A stretch of DNA of 64,000 nucleotides from Streptomyces sp. YIM 121038 (GCF_006088715.1 NZ_CP030771.1:4464001-4528000); one strand, 5' to 3'; shown: positions 27,823 to 36,551, numbered from the stretch's first letter. Notes: a model not told the origin generated them from the sequence alone. A program made the numbers and translations.

Positions 27823-27931
27823 GCGGGGGCGGCGCGGGGGCGGCGCGGGGGCGGCGCGGGGGGCGGCCCGGGGGCCGGAGCGGGGGCGGCCCGGGGGGGG
27901 CGGAGCGGGGGCGGCCCCGGGGGGCCGGAGC
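27823..27931. repeat. GC-only low-complexity tract
   Basis: About 110 bp built of GCGCGGGGGCG-type units, starting with at least four GGCGCGGGG iterations and then decaying into GGGGGGCGGAGCGGGG variants. It lies just upstream of the GGCT-SGNH gene. It could form G-quadruplexes and is prone to slippage or assembly error. Confidence 0.75.
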
Positions 27932-27970
27932 GATCACTAGACTGGCTAGAACGTTCTTTCCAGAAAGGCC

Positions 27971-28897
27971 ATGGCAGCTCCGGTGTCCGAGTCCCGCCCG
28001 CACGCTCTGTTCTCCTTCGGCACGCTCCTGGACGAGCACGTCCAGACGACCCTGTTCGGGCGCGCCGTGCCCCGCTCCCCCGCGGCCCTCGCCGGGCACG
28101 CGACCAGGCCCCTGACCATCACCGACCCGGACGTCATCGCCACCAGCGGCCTGGACGTGCACCTGACCCTGGAGCGCCGCGTCGGCGCCGAGGTCGAGGG
28201 CGCCGTCCTCCGCCTGACCGACGCCGACCTCGCCGCCGCCGACGCGTACGAGGTCGACGACTACGTACGGCGGCGGGTCCGCCTCTCCTCAGGGGAGAGC
28301 GCCTGGGCCTATCTGGACGCGCGGCCGCTGCGCCCGGCGGCGCGCATCGTGATCGTCGGCGACAGCATCGCCTACGGCCGCTGCGACCCGTACGGCGGCT
28401 GGGCCGCGCACCTGGCGTCCGCCCACATCGCCGCGGACGAGAGCGCCCACCGCGTCTTCAACCTGGCCATCCCCGGCAGCACCCTCGCCGACGTCGCCGC
28501 GCAGACGCCCGCGCTCCTCGCGCCCCGGCTGCCCGACACCCTCCTGGTCGCCGCGGGCATCAACGACTCCGCCCTGCCCGGCGGCCTCGACCGGCTCGCG
28601 GACCACCTCGGCGCCCTGGCCGCCGCGGCCCACGCCCACAACGCCCGGCTCGTCGTCGCGGGCCCCCTCTGGCTGGACGAGTCGAGGACCGCCGACTACG
28701 AGGGCCTGTGCTTCACCGAGGCCCGCGCCCTGCGGCTGCGCGAGGGCCTGCGCTCCTGGTGCGCCGGGCACCACACCGACTTCCTCGACCTGTGGGACCC
28801 CCTGCACACCCGCCCCGACCTCTTCACCGACGGCCTGCACCCCACCCCCGAGGGCCACAAGACCCTCTCGGTGCACCTGACGGCCCTGACCGGCTGA
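27971..28897 (+). CDS. Fusion of gamma-glutamylcyclotransferase-like and SGNH/GDSL hydrolase domains
   Basis: The 308-residue protein joins two folds. Residues 8-118 match the GGCT/AIG2-like barrel: ALFSFGTLLDEHVQ (the YGTL motif as FGTL), then EVEGAVLRLTDADLAAADAYEVDDYVRR, whose Glu is in the catalytic position. Residues 125-308 are an SGNH hydrolase: block I IVIVGDSIAYGRCDPYGGW (Ser nucleophile), block III AAGINDSA, block V DGLHPTPEGH (Asp-His). No signal peptide, so cytoplasmic. It could remove both a gamma-glutamyl group and an acyl ester from the same metabolite; substrate unknown. AGAACGTTCT palindrome at 27948 and AGAAAGG precede the ATG. Confidence 0.87.
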   Translation: MAAPVSESRPHALFSFGTLLDEHVQTTLFGRAVPRSPAALAGHATRPLTITDPDVIATSGLDVHLTLERRVGAEVEGAVLRLTDADLAAADAYEVDDYVRRRVRLSSGESAWAYLDARPLRPAARIVIVGDSIAYGRCDPYGGWAAHLASAHIAADESAHRVFNLAIPGSTLADVAAQTPALLAPRLPDTLLVAAGINDSALPGGLDRLADHLGALAAAAHAHNARLVVAGPLWLDESRTADYEGLCFTEARALRLREGLRSWCAGHHTDFLDLWDPLHTRPDLFTDGLHPTPEGHKTLSVHLTALTG

Positions 28898-28917
28898 ACC
28901 CGGCGCCCGCCGAGCAC

Positions 28918-28939
28918 GGCGCCCCGGCGACGGGGCGCC
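28918..28939 (+). terminator. Hairpin after the GGCT-SGNH gene
   Basis: GGCGCCCC-GGCGAC-GGGGCGCC forms an 8-bp stem 21 nt after the stop codon and 73 bp before the XPB start. No T-run follows. Confidence 0.55.
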
Positions 28940-29011
28940 ATGCGGCACACTGGAGGTTTGGCCACCCGGCTGATCTCCAGCAGTGATCGCAGCAGAAAGG
29001 GCCCTGAAGTC

Positions 29012-30652
29012 GTGAATGGACCCCTCATCGTCCAGTCGGACAAGACGCTCCTGTTGGAGGTCGACCACGAGCGGGCCGACGCCTGCCGTCGTGCCATCGC
29101 CTCGTTCGCCGAGCTGGAACGCGCCCCGGAGCACATCCACACGTACCGCGTGACGCCGCTCGGGCTGTGGAACGCGCGGGCGGCGGGGCACGACGCCGAG
29201 CAGGTCGTGGACGCCCTGGTGGAGTTCTCGCGGTATCCGGTGCCGCACGCGCTGCTCGTCGACGTCGCCGAGACGATGGCCCGCTACGGCCGGCTCACGC
29301 TCAGCAAGCACCCGACGCACGGCCTCGTGCTCACCACCACGGACCGGCCGGTCCTGGAGGAGATCCTGCGGTCGAAGAAGGTCCAGCCGCTCGTCGGCGC
29401 CCGGATCGACCCGGACACGGTCGTCGTGCACCCCTCCGAGCGCGGCCAGATCAAGCAGACGCTGCTCAAGCTGGGCTGGCCCGCCGAGGACCTCGCCGGA
29501 TACGTCGACGGCGAGGCCCACAAGATCGACCTCAACGAGGACGGCTGGGCGCTGCGGCCCTACCAGCGCCAGGCCGTCGAGGGCTTCTGGCACGGCGGCA
29601 GCGGCGTCGTCGTGCTGCCCTGCGGCGCGGGCAAGACCCTCGTCGGCGCGGGCGCCATGGCCGAGGCGAAGGCGACCACGCTGATCCTCGTCACGAACAC
29701 CGTCTCCGCCCGCCAGTGGAAGCACGAGCTGATCAAGCGCACCTCGCTCACCGAGGAGGAGATCGGCGAGTACAGCGGTACGAAGAAGGAGATCCGGCCC
29801 GTCACGATCGCCACGTACCAGGTCCTGACGACCAAGCGGAAGGGCATCTACCCGCACCTGGAGCTCTTCGACTCCCGCGACTGGGGGCTGATCCTCTACG
29901 ACGAGGTGCACCTGCTGCCCGCGCCCGTCTTCAAGTTCACCGCCGACCTCCAGGCGCGGCGCCGCCTCGGGCTGACCGCGACCCTCGTCCGCGAGGACGG
30001 GCGCGAGTCGGACGTGTTCTCGCTCATCGGGCCCAAGCGCTTCGACGCGCCGTGGAAGGAGATCGAGGCGCAGGGGTACATCGCGCCCGCCGACTGCGTG
30101 GAAGTACGCGTCAACCTCACCGACAGCGAGCGCCTCTCCTACGCCACCGCGGAGGCCGAGGAGAAGTACCGCTTCTGTGCGACGACGGCCACGAAGCGGA
30201 AGGTGACGGAGGCGATCGTCCGGAAGTTCGCGGGTCAGCAGATCCTCGTCATCGGCCAGTACATCGACCAGCTGGACGAGTTGGGCGAGCATCTGAACGC
30301 GCCCGTGATCAAGGGCGAGACGTCCAACGCCCAGCGCGAGAAGCTCTTCGACGCCTTCCGCGAGGGCGAGATCTCCGTGCTCGTGGTGTCCAAGGTCGCC
30401 AACTTCTCCATCGACCTGCCGGAGGCGACCGTCGCCATCCAGGTCTCGGGCACCTTCGGCTCGCGGCAGGAGGAGGCCCAGCGCCTCGGCCGCGTGCTGC
30501 GCCCGAAGGCCGACGGCCACCAGGCGCACTTCTACTCCGTGGTCGCCCGCGACACCATCGACCAGGACTTCGCCGCGCACCGCCAGCGGTTCCTGGCGGA
30601 GCAGGGGTACGCCTACCGCATCGTCGACGCGGAGTCGCTGCTCGCGGAGTGA
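29012..30652 (+). CDS. DNA repair helicase XPB (SF2)
   Basis: This 546-residue SF2 helicase has an N-terminal damage-recognition-like domain (residues 1-170), Walker A LPCGAGKTLVG, DEVH box YDEVHLLP, motif III GLTATLVREDGR, which includes the RED triad typical of XPB, and motif VI EEAQRLGRVLRPK. The length equals that of actinobacterial XPB, a 3'-5' helicase proposed in nucleotide excision repair. GTG 29012 is selected with AGAAAGGG about 10 nt upstream; the frame is open 24 codons further. The helicase-associated protein at 25.3 kb is a likely partner. Confidence 0.94.
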   Translation: MNGPLIVQSDKTLLLEVDHERADACRRAIASFAELERAPEHIHTYRVTPLGLWNARAAGHDAEQVVDALVEFSRYPVPHALLVDVAETMARYGRLTLSKHPTHGLVLTTTDRPVLEEILRSKKVQPLVGARIDPDTVVVHPSERGQIKQTLLKLGWPAEDLAGYVDGEAHKIDLNEDGWALRPYQRQAVEGFWHGGSGVVVLPCGAGKTLVGAGAMAEAKATTLILVTNTVSARQWKHELIKRTSLTEEEIGEYSGTKKEIRPVTIATYQVLTTKRKGIYPHLELFDSRDWGLILYDEVHLLPAPVFKFTADLQARRRLGLTATLVREDGRESDVFSLIGPKRFDAPWKEIEAQGYIAPADCVEVRVNLTDSERLSYATAEAEEKYRFCATTATKRKVTEAIVRKFAGQQILVIGQYIDQLDELGEHLNAPVIKGETSNAQREKLFDAFREGEISVLVVSKVANFSIDLPEATVAIQVSGTFGSRQEEAQRLGRVLRPKADGHQAHFYSVVARDTIDQDFAAHRQRFLAEQGYAYRIVDAESLLAE

Positions 30653-30699
30653 ACGGGGCGAACGGGACGGCCAGGGCGGGCGGAGCGGAAGAAGCGGCC

Positions 30700-30906
30700 T
30701 CAGCGGCGGCGGACGCCCGCCTCCTCCGCGTACTCCCCGAGGACGACGACGCCGACGACGGCGCCCATGAAGACCTTCGCGGCGCGCAGGGCGTCGCCGA
30801 CGCGGTGCGGACGGTGGGCCTCCGAGACGGCGGTCGCGCCGTCGGCGCGGCGCGGGCCGCTGGAGGGGGCGGACAGGGACGCGGGGGTGATGACTGCGCT
30901 GCTCAT
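30700..30906 (-). CDS. Small hypothetical protein with one hydrophobic helix
   Basis: This 68-residue ORF from ATG 30906 (MSSAVITPASLSAPSSG) contains a helix KVFMGAVVGVVVLGEYAEEAG that may sit in or on the membrane. Coding potential is supported by third-position GC and a GGAG just before the ATG, though the spacing is short. It lies downstream of, and convergent to, the XPB gene. No family is recognised. Confidence 0.5.
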   Translation of the reverse strand: MSSAVITPASLSAPSSGPRRADGATAVSEAHRPHRVGDALRAAKVFMGAVVGVVVLGEYAEEAGVRRR

Positions 30907-31216
30907 GTCTCCATGGTCGTTCCCGGGGCGCCCGCACACATCGGCCTGCGGGTCTAACCGCCCGCGTCCACCGGTACGACTCCGGGCCCGCGCCCTCTAC
31001 ACCTACGGATGGACGGCGACCCTGAGGACCGTCTCAGGGATGAGTCAGGGTTCGCCTTCCGGACCAGGAGATCCACCGGAAATCCATTGGTGCCGCCACG
31101 GGCCGCTCACCTAGGATTCCCCCTTCCCCGCCTCCCGCCCACGGAGCGCCGCCGCCCGGTCGGAAACCGGCGGCCCGAGCCACGCACCGAGAACGTCCGT
31201 CACCGGAGGCAGCACC
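30907..31216 (+). other. 310-bp gap upstream of helR
   Basis: No gene is seen. It contains an inverted repeat CCCTGAG-GACCGT-CTCAGGG (31020-31039) followed by a third GTCAGGG, and a weak promoter pair TTGGTG (31087) / TAGGAT (31112) with a 19-bp spacer. I searched by eye for the 19-bp rifamycin-associated element described for helR genes and did not find it. Confidence 0.4.
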
Positions 31217-33307
31217 GTGAACGCCGTATCCGCCGACCCGCTCGCCCGCGAGCGGGCCCATCTGACGTCCTCCCGCGCCGCGCTGCGCGCCATGCGGGAG
31301 GACGTCGAGGCCCTGGACATCCGCGACGTCACCGCGAACTGGGTCAACGCCGAGGTGCTCCAGGGCCAGATCGACGACCGGATCAAGGCCCTCGCGGACC
31401 TCACGCACACCCCGCTGTTCTTCGGCCGCCTCGACTACGCGCACGCGCCCGGGGCCGAGGGAGCCGAGATCGGACAAGGGAGCGAAGCGACTTCCTTGCA
31501 AGGGCGGGGGTGGGAGACGGGTGGGCAGTTTTACATCGGGCGGCGGCACGTGCACGACGCCCACGGCGACCCCATGGTCATCGACTGGCGCGCGCCCGTG
31601 TCGCAGCCGTTCTACCGGGCCTCCAAGAAGGACCCGATGGACGTCACGCTGCGCCGCCGCTTCGGGTACACCGGCGGCGACCTGACCGCGTACGAGGACG
31701 AGCACCTCACGGACGCGACCGAGGCCGAGCAGGTCAGCAAGCTGCTCCAGGCGGAGATCGAGCGCCCGCGCGTGGGCCCCATGCGCGACATCGTGGCGAC
31801 GATCCAGCCCGAGCAGGACGAGATCGTCCGCAGCGGGCTCGCCGGTTCGGTGTGCGTGCAGGGCGGCCCCGGCACCGGCAAGACCGCCGTCGGCCTGCAC
31901 CGCGTCGCCTACCTCCTGTACGCCCACCGCGAGCGGCTCGCCCGCACGGGCACGCTCGTCATCGGGCCGAACCGTTCCTTCCTGCACTACATCGAGCAGG
32001 TCCTGCCCGCGCTCGGCGAGCTGGAGGTCAAGCAGGCCACCGTCGACGACCTGGTGGCGCACGTGGAGGTGCGGGGCACGGACGACCCGGCCGCCGCCCT
32101 CGTCAAGGGCGACGCCCGCATGGCCGAGGTGCTGCGGCGCGCGGTGCGCTCGCACGTCACGCCGCCGGCCGAGGGCGTCGTGGTCGTCCGCGGCTCCCGG
32201 CGCTGGCGCGTACCGGCGTACGAACTCGACGACATCGTGCGGGAGTTGCAGGCCCGCGACATGCGCTACGGCGCCGCGCGCGAGGCGCTGCCGCAGCGGA
32301 TCGCGCACGCCGTGCTCGTCCAGATGGAGCGGTCGGGGGAGGCGCCCGACGACCGCGTGCAGGACGCCGTGGCCCGCAACGCGGCGGTGAAGGCCGCCGT
32401 CAAGGCGATCTGGCCGCTGGTCGACCCGGCGAAGCTGGTGCACCGGCTGCTCGCGGACGCGGAGTTCCTCGCCGCGCACGCCGAGGGGGTCCTCACCGGC
32501 GAGGAGCAGCGGGCGGTCCTGTGGGCGAAGCCCGCGCGGACGCCGAAGAGCACCAAGTGGTCCGCCGCGGACGCGGTGTTGATCGACGAGGCGGCGGACC
32601 TGGTCGCCCGCACCCACTCCCTCGGCCACGTCGTCCTCGACGAGGCGCAGGACCTCTCCCCCATGCAGTACCGCGCGGTGGGCCGCCGCTGCACGACCGG
32701 CTCCGTCACCGTCCTCGGCGACCTGGCGCAGGGCACCACGCCGTGGGCGACGCCGACGTGGGCGGAGGCCCTCGGCCATCTGGGCAAGCAGGACGCGGTG
32801 GTGGAGGAGCTGACCGCCGGTTTCCGCGTGCCCCGCGAGGTCATCGCGTACGCGTCCCGGCTGCTGCCCGCGATCGCGCCGGGCCTGACGGAGGTCGCCT
32901 CGGTGCGCGAGTCGCCCGGCTCCCTGGAGGTCCGCGAGGTCGGGGCCGAGGACCTGGACGCGGCGGTGCTCGACGCCTGCGCCGCGTCGCTGCGACGCGA
33001 GGGGTCCATCGGCCTCATCGCGGCGGACGCGCGGATCGCCGCGCTCGCCGGGGCCCTGGACGCGGCGGGCGTCCCGCACCTCTCGCCCGGCGAGGAGACC
33101 ACCGCCGGGGCCCGGCTCACCCTCGTGCCCGCCTCGCTGGCCAAGGGCCTGGAGTACGACTACGTGGTGCTCGACGAGCCCGCCGCCGTGGTGGCCGGCG
33201 AGCCCGACGAACGCACCGGCCTGCGGCGCCTGTACGTGGCCCTGACCCGAGCGGTCTCGGGCCTCACGGTGCTCCACACCGGGGCCCTGCCCCCGGCCCT
33301 GGGCTGA
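31217..33307 (+). CDS. helR: HelD/HelR-like RNA polymerase-recycling helicase-type ATPase (SF1, UvrD fold)
   Basis: The 696-residue product has an N-terminal coiled-coil arm (REDVEALDIRDVTANWVNAE), the family block FYIGRRHVHDAHGDPMVIDW, Walker A GGPGTGKTAVGLHR near residue 218, Walker B VVLDEAQDLSPMQYR and a C-terminal motif LYVALTRAVSGLTVLH. HelD/HelR proteins bind RNA polymerase and remove stalled or rifamycin-bound enzyme from DNA; whether this one confers rifamycin tolerance is untested. Start GTG 31217 follows GGAGG by 8 nt. Residues 86-99 are encoded by codons unusual for this genome and by a small palindrome (see 31474-31498). Confidence 0.88.
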   Translation: MNAVSADPLARERAHLTSSRAALRAMREDVEALDIRDVTANWVNAEVLQGQIDDRIKALADLTHTPLFFGRLDYAHAPGAEGAEIGQGSEATSLQGRGWETGGQFYIGRRHVHDAHGDPMVIDWRAPVSQPFYRASKKDPMDVTLRRRFGYTGGDLTAYEDEHLTDATEAEQVSKLLQAEIERPRVGPMRDIVATIQPEQDEIVRSGLAGSVCVQGGPGTGKTAVGLHRVAYLLYAHRERLARTGTLVIGPNRSFLHYIEQVLPALGELEVKQATVDDLVAHVEVRGTDDPAAALVKGDARMAEVLRRAVRSHVTPPAEGVVVVRGSRRWRVPAYELDDIVRELQARDMRYGAAREALPQRIAHAVLVQMERSGEAPDDRVQDAVARNAAVKAAVKAIWPLVDPAKLVHRLLADAEFLAAHAEGVLTGEEQRAVLWAKPARTPKSTKWSAADAVLIDEAADLVARTHSLGHVVLDEAQDLSPMQYRAVGRRCTTGSVTVLGDLAQGTTPWATPTWAEALGHLGKQDAVVEELTAGFRVPREVIAYASRLLPAIAPGLTEVASVRESPGSLEVREVGAEDLDAAVLDACAASLRREGSIGLIAADARIAALAGALDAAGVPHLSPGEETTAGARLTLVPASLAKGLEYDYVVLDEPAAVVAGEPDERTGLRRLYVALTRAVSGLTVLHTGALPPALG
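31474..31498 (+). repeat. Palindromic in-frame insertion candidate inside helR
   Basis: ACAAGGGAG / CTTCCTTGC arms flank CGAAGCGA. The codons here (GGA CAA GGG AGC GAA GCG ACT TCC TTG CAA) are mostly rare in this genome and encode GQGSEATSLQGR, between the conserved family segments LDYAHAPG and FYIGRRHVHD. Confidence 0.5.
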
Positions 33308-33319
33308 CGCCGCCGGGGC

Positions 33320-34009
33320 TCAGGCGTCGACGGCCGCGCGCCAGGTCGCCACGGACTCGGCCGACAGGGCCCGGCCCCACCCGTGGGGCCGGGCCGCGCC
33401 GCCGATGTGGAAGGCGTCGAGCCCCGCCGCCTTCAGCCGCGCGAGGTGTTCGAGCCGGAGCCCGCCGCCCACGAGGATGCGCGGCTCGTACCCGGGCTCC
33501 CCGGCCCGCGCGGCCTCGCCCACCAGCGTGGGCAGCCCCTCGTCGACCCCGCCCGCGGCCCCCGCCGTGAGGTACGTGTCGAGTCCGGGCAGATCCGCGA
33601 GCTGCTTGCGCAGGGCGTCGCGGTCGGCGGCCCGGTCGATCGCGCGGTGGAAGGTCCAGCGGCAGCCGTCGAGCGCGTCGACGATGCGCTCGACGGCGGC
33701 CAGGTCGGCCCCGCCCGCCTCGTCGAGGAAGCCGAGGACGAACTCGTCGGCGCCCTCGGCGCGCAGCTCGCGCGCGCTGCGCACCAGCTCGCTGACGTCT
33801 CCCGCCGCGAACCCGTCGGCGACGCGCAGCATGACGCGCAGGGGGATGTCCACGGCGGCACGGATCGCGGCGAAGTCCGCGCGGGACGGCGTGAGGCCGT
33901 CGGCGGCCATGTCGGTGACCAGTTCCAGCCGGTCCGCACCTCCGGCCTGGGCCGCGATCGCGTCCTCGGCGTCGAGGGCGATCACCTCCAGGAGTGCGCG
34001 CTTGCTCAT
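33320..34009 (-). CDS. cutC: CutC family TIM-barrel protein
   Basis: The 229-residue product fits CutC: LLEVIALDAEDAIAAQAGGADRLELV at the N-terminus, RVMLRVADGF, RWTFHRAIDRA and the C-terminal DAFHIGGAAR. CutC was named for copper tolerance in E. coli, but that role is debated and the barrel looks enzymatic. ATG 34009 is preceded by GGAAGG. The gene lies downstream of copA on the same strand, 154 bp apart with a terminator between, so co-transcription is unlikely. A DasR-like site (34071-34086) rather than a copper box precedes it. Confidence 0.92.
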   Translation of the reverse strand: MSKRALLEVIALDAEDAIAAQAGGADRLELVTDMAADGLTPSRADFAAIRAAVDIPLRVMLRVADGFAAGDVSELVRSARELRAEGADEFVLGFLDEAGGADLAAVERIVDALDGCRWTFHRAIDRAADRDALRKQLADLPGLDTYLTAGAAGGVDEGLPTLVGEAARAGEPGYEPRILVGGGLRLEHLARLKAAGLDAFHIGGAARPHGWGRALSAESVATWRAAVDA

Positions 34010-34070
34010 GGGTGCCTTCCTTCTGGCCTTCTGCGGGCCGGCGTCGTGCCGGCAGCCGCACCACAGAAAC

Positions 34071-34086
34071 ACAGGTCTAGTCCAAT
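34071..34086 (-). promoter_or_regulatory. dre-like (DasR) site upstream of cutC
   Basis: ACAGGTCTAGTCCAAT matches the DasR element ACTGGTCTAGACCACT at 13 of 16 positions, with the GGTCTAG core intact. It lies 62 bp upstream of the cutC start. DasR represses amino-sugar genes in Streptomyces. Confidence 0.5.
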
Positions 34087-34102
34087 TACCAGGGTACGCG
34101 CA

Positions 34103-34141
34103 GATCACCCCGGCGCGCGGCGGAGGCGCACCGGGGTGATC
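34103..34141 (-). terminator. Terminator after copA
   Basis: GATCACCCCGG (34103-34113) pairs perfectly with CCGGGGTGATC (34131-34141); the hairpin begins 23 nt after the copA stop codon. Confidence 0.7.
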
Positions 34142-34163
34142 AAGCCAGCCGGGCTCGGATGGG

Positions 34164-36416
34164 TCAGCTCAGTGGCTGGAAACCGCGCAGCCGCAGGCTG
34201 TTGCCGACCACGAAGACCGACGAGAAGGCCATGGCCGCACCCGCGATCATCGGGTTGAGCAGGCCCGCGGCGGCCAGCGGGAGTGCCGCCACGTTGTAGG
34301 CGAAGGCCCAGAAGAGGTTGGACTTGATGGTGCCGAGCGTCTTGCGGGAGAGCCGGATCGCGTCGGCGGCGGCGCGCAGGTCGCCGCGGACGAGGGTCAG
34401 GTCGCCCGCCTCGATCGCGGCGTCCGTGCCCGTGCCCATCGCGAGGCCCAGATCGGCCTGGGCGAGGGCGGCCGCGTCGTTGACGCCGTCGCCGACCATG
34501 GCCACCGAACGCCCCTCGCCCTGAAGGCGCTTGACGACGTCGACCTTCTCCTGCGGCAGGACCTCGGCGATGACGTGTTCGGGAGCGATGCCGACCTCCG
34601 CGGCCACGGACTCGGCGACGGCCTTGTTGTCACCGGTGAGCAGGATCGGCGTGAGGCCGAGCTCGCGCAGGCGGCGGATGGCCTCGGGGCTGGTCTCCTT
34701 CACGGCGTCGGCCACTTCGAGCACGGCCCGTGCCTCGCCGTCCCAGGCGACGGCGACGGCGGTGCGGCCCGCCGCCTCGGCCGCGTCCTTGGCCTTCTTC
34801 AGCTCCGCGGGCAGGTGGATCACCCACTCGGCGAGCAGCTGCTCGCGCCCCACGAGCACCGCGTGCCCCTCGACGACGCCCTGCACGCCGAGCCCGGCGA
34901 CGTTCGCGAAGTCCTCGGGCGTGGGCAGCGTGCCCACCTCGGCGCTCGCCCCCGCGGCCACGGCCTGGGCGATCGGGTGCTCGGAGGCGTGCTCCAGGGC
35001 GCCCGCGAGGCGCAGGACGTCCCTCTCGTCGGTGCCCTCGGCGACGTGCGTGGCGAGGAGGGTCATCTTGCCGGTGGTGACGGTGCCGGTCTTGTCCAGG
35101 ACGATCGTGTCGACGCGGCGGGTGGACTCCAGGACTTCGGGGCCCTTGATGAGGATGCCGAGCTGGGCGCCGCGCCCGGTGCCGACCATGAGAGCGGTCG
35201 GCGTGGCCAGGCCCAGGGCGCACGGGCAGGCGATGATCAGCACGGCCACGGCGGCCGTGAACGCCGCGGTCAGGCCCACGCCGTTGCCGAGCCAGAAGCC
35301 CAGCGTGGCCACCGCGAGCGCGATGACGACGGGCACGAAGACCCCGGAGATGCGGTCGGCCAGGCGCTGCGCGGCGGCCTTGCCGTTCTGCGCGTCCTCG
35401 ACGAGCTTGGCCATCCGGGACAGCTGGGTGTCGGAGCCGACCCGGGTCGCCTCGACCACCAGCCGGCCGCCGACGTTCAGGGTCGCGCCGGTGACGGCGT
35501 CGCCCGCGCCGACCTCCACGGGCACGGACTCGCCGGTGAGCATGGAGGCGTCCACGGCGGAGGCACCCTCGACGACGCGCCCGTCGGTGGCGATCTTCTC
35601 GCCGGGCCGCACCAGGAACCGGTCCCCGACCTTCAACTCACTAACCAGAACGTTCTTTTCAATCCCATTTCGAAGTACGGTGACGTCCTTGGCGCCCAGT
35701 TCGAGCAGTGCCTTCAGGGCGGCGCCCGCCTTGCGCTTCGAGCGGGCCTCGAAGTACCGCCCGGCGAGGATGAACGCGGTGACGCCCGCCGCGGCCTCCA
35801 GATAGATGTTCCCGGCGCCGTCGGTGCGCTCGATGGTCAGCTCGAAGGCGTGCGTCATGCCGGGCTCCCCGGCCGAGCCGAGGAACAGCGCCCACAGCGA
35901 CCAGAGGAACGCCGCCGAGGTGCCGACCGAGATCAGCGTGTCCATCGTGGCCGCGCCGTGCCGGGCGTTGGTGTACGCCGCCTTGTGGAAGGGCCAGGCG
36001 GCGTACGTCACCACGGGCGCGGCCAGCGTCAGGGACAGCCACTGCCAGTACGTGAACTGGAGGGCGGGGACCATCGCCATGGCGATGACGGGCACGGACA
36101 GCAGCACGGCGGCGACCAGGCGCTGCCGCAGCGGCCGCAGCGCGGCGTCCTCGCCCTCGGCGTCCGGCTCTCCCCCGCCCCCCTTCTCCGCGCGGGGCGG
36201 CGCGGGTTCCTGCGCGGTGTACCCGGTGGCCTCGACGGTGGCGATCAGATCGGCCACGGCGAGGCCGTCGCCCTCGAAGCTCACCTTCGCCTTCTCCGTG
36301 GCGTAGTTGACGGTCGCCTCGACGCCGTCCATGCGGTTCAGCTTCTTCTCGATGCGCGCCGCGCAGGAGGCGCAGGTCATGCCGCCGATGGAGAGTTCTA
36401 CCTGGGTAGTGGACAT
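34164..36416 (-). CDS. copA: Copper-translocating P1B-type ATPase
   Basis: This 750-residue membrane pump exports Cu(I). Domains in order: N-terminal HMA domain with metal motif [16 protein letters not shown] (residues 11-26); eight helices including the transmembrane [10 protein letters not shown] motif; actuator [10 protein letters not shown]; phosphorylated Asp in [14 protein letters not shown] motif [11 protein letters not shown]; hinge [13 protein letters not shown] single HMA is usual for Streptomyces. ATG 36416 with AGAGGA upstream is the start. Transcription is divergent from the His-rich secreted protein, and each gene has a CsoR-type box within its own promoter. Confidence 0.95.
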   Translation of the reverse strand: MSTTQVELSIGGMTCASCAARIEKKLNRMDGVEATVNYATEKAKVSFEGDGLAVADLIATVEATGYTAQEPAPPRAEKGGGGEPDAEGEDAALRPLRQRLVAAVLLSVPVIAMAMVPALQFTYWQWLSLTLAAPVVTYAAWPFHKAAYTNARHGAATMDTLISVGTSAAFLWSLWALFLGSAGEPGMTHAFELTIERTDGAGNIYLEAAAGVTAFILAGRYFEARSKRKAGAALKALLELGAKDVTVLRNGIEKNVLVSELKVGDRFLVRPGEKIATDGRVVEGASAVDASMLTGESVPVEVGAGDAVTGATLNVGGRLVVEATRVGSDTQLSRMAKLVEDAQNGKAAAQRLADRISGVFVPVVIALAVATLGFWLGNGVGLTAAFTAAVAVLIIACPCALGLATPTALMVGTGRGAQLGILIKGPEVLESTRRVDTIVLDKTGTVTTGKMTLLATHVAEGTDERDVLRLAGALEHASEHPIAQAVAAGASAEVGTLPTPEDFANVAGLGVQGVVEGHAVLVGREQLLAEWVIHLPAELKKAKDAAEAAGRTAVAVAWDGEARAVLEVADAVKETSPEAIRRLRELGLTPILLTGDNKAVAESVAAEVGIAPEHVIAEVLPQEKVDVVKRLQGEGRSVAMVGDGVNDAAALAQADLGLAMGTGTDAAIEAGDLTLVRGDLRAAADAIRLSRKTLGTIKSNLFWAFAYNVAALPLAAAGLLNPMIAGAAMAFSSVFVVGNSLRLRGFQPLS

Positions 36417-36481
36417 GTCCTCTGCTCCTCGTGACGCGCTCTGCCCGGGGTACCCGGGGCCGGTATGCCTGACGAGGATCA

Positions 36482-36510
36482 TTTATACCCCTGGGGGGTA
36501 TCGAACGCAA
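36482..36510 (-). promoter_or_regulatory. copA promoter
   Basis: On the minus strand TTGCGT (36510-36505), a 17-bp spacer and TATAAA (36487-36482) form a good housekeeping promoter 66 bp upstream of the copA ATG. The CsoR-type box fills the spacer and touches the -10 element. Confidence 0.65.
36485..36501. promoter_or_regulatory. CsoR-type copper operator 1 (copA side)
   Basis: ATACCCCTGGGGGGTAT is a 17-bp inverted repeat of the TACCCC...GGGGTA form recognised by CsoR copper-sensing repressors. It lies inside the copA promoter. Confidence 0.8.
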
Positions 36511-36523
36511 GGGAGATCGCGGC

Positions 36524-36551
36524 TTGACTTCATACCCCCCAGGGGTATTGT
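36524..36551 (+). promoter_or_regulatory. Promoter of the His-rich secreted protein
   Basis: TTGACT (36524-36529), a 16-bp spacer and TATTGT (36546-36551). The second CsoR-type box fills the spacer and overlaps the -10 element. Confidence 0.65.
36532..36548. promoter_or_regulatory. CsoR-type copper operator 2
   Basis: ATACCCCCCAGGGGTAT is the exact reverse complement of operator 1, 47 bp away centre to centre. Each box occupies the same position relative to its promoter, giving a mirror-symmetric divergent control region. Confidence 0.8.

Noticed and set aside
27948..27957. AGAACGTTCT palindrome before the GGCT-SGNH gene as a LexA (SOS) box
   Set aside because: The actinobacterial SOS box is GAAC-N4-GTTC; here the half-sites touch without the 4-bp spacer, and the same 10-mer occurs inside the copA coding region.
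30940..31216. Rifamycin-associated element upstream of helR
   Set aside because: No 19-bp GGGGCTTGC-type inverted repeat was found by eye in this gap.
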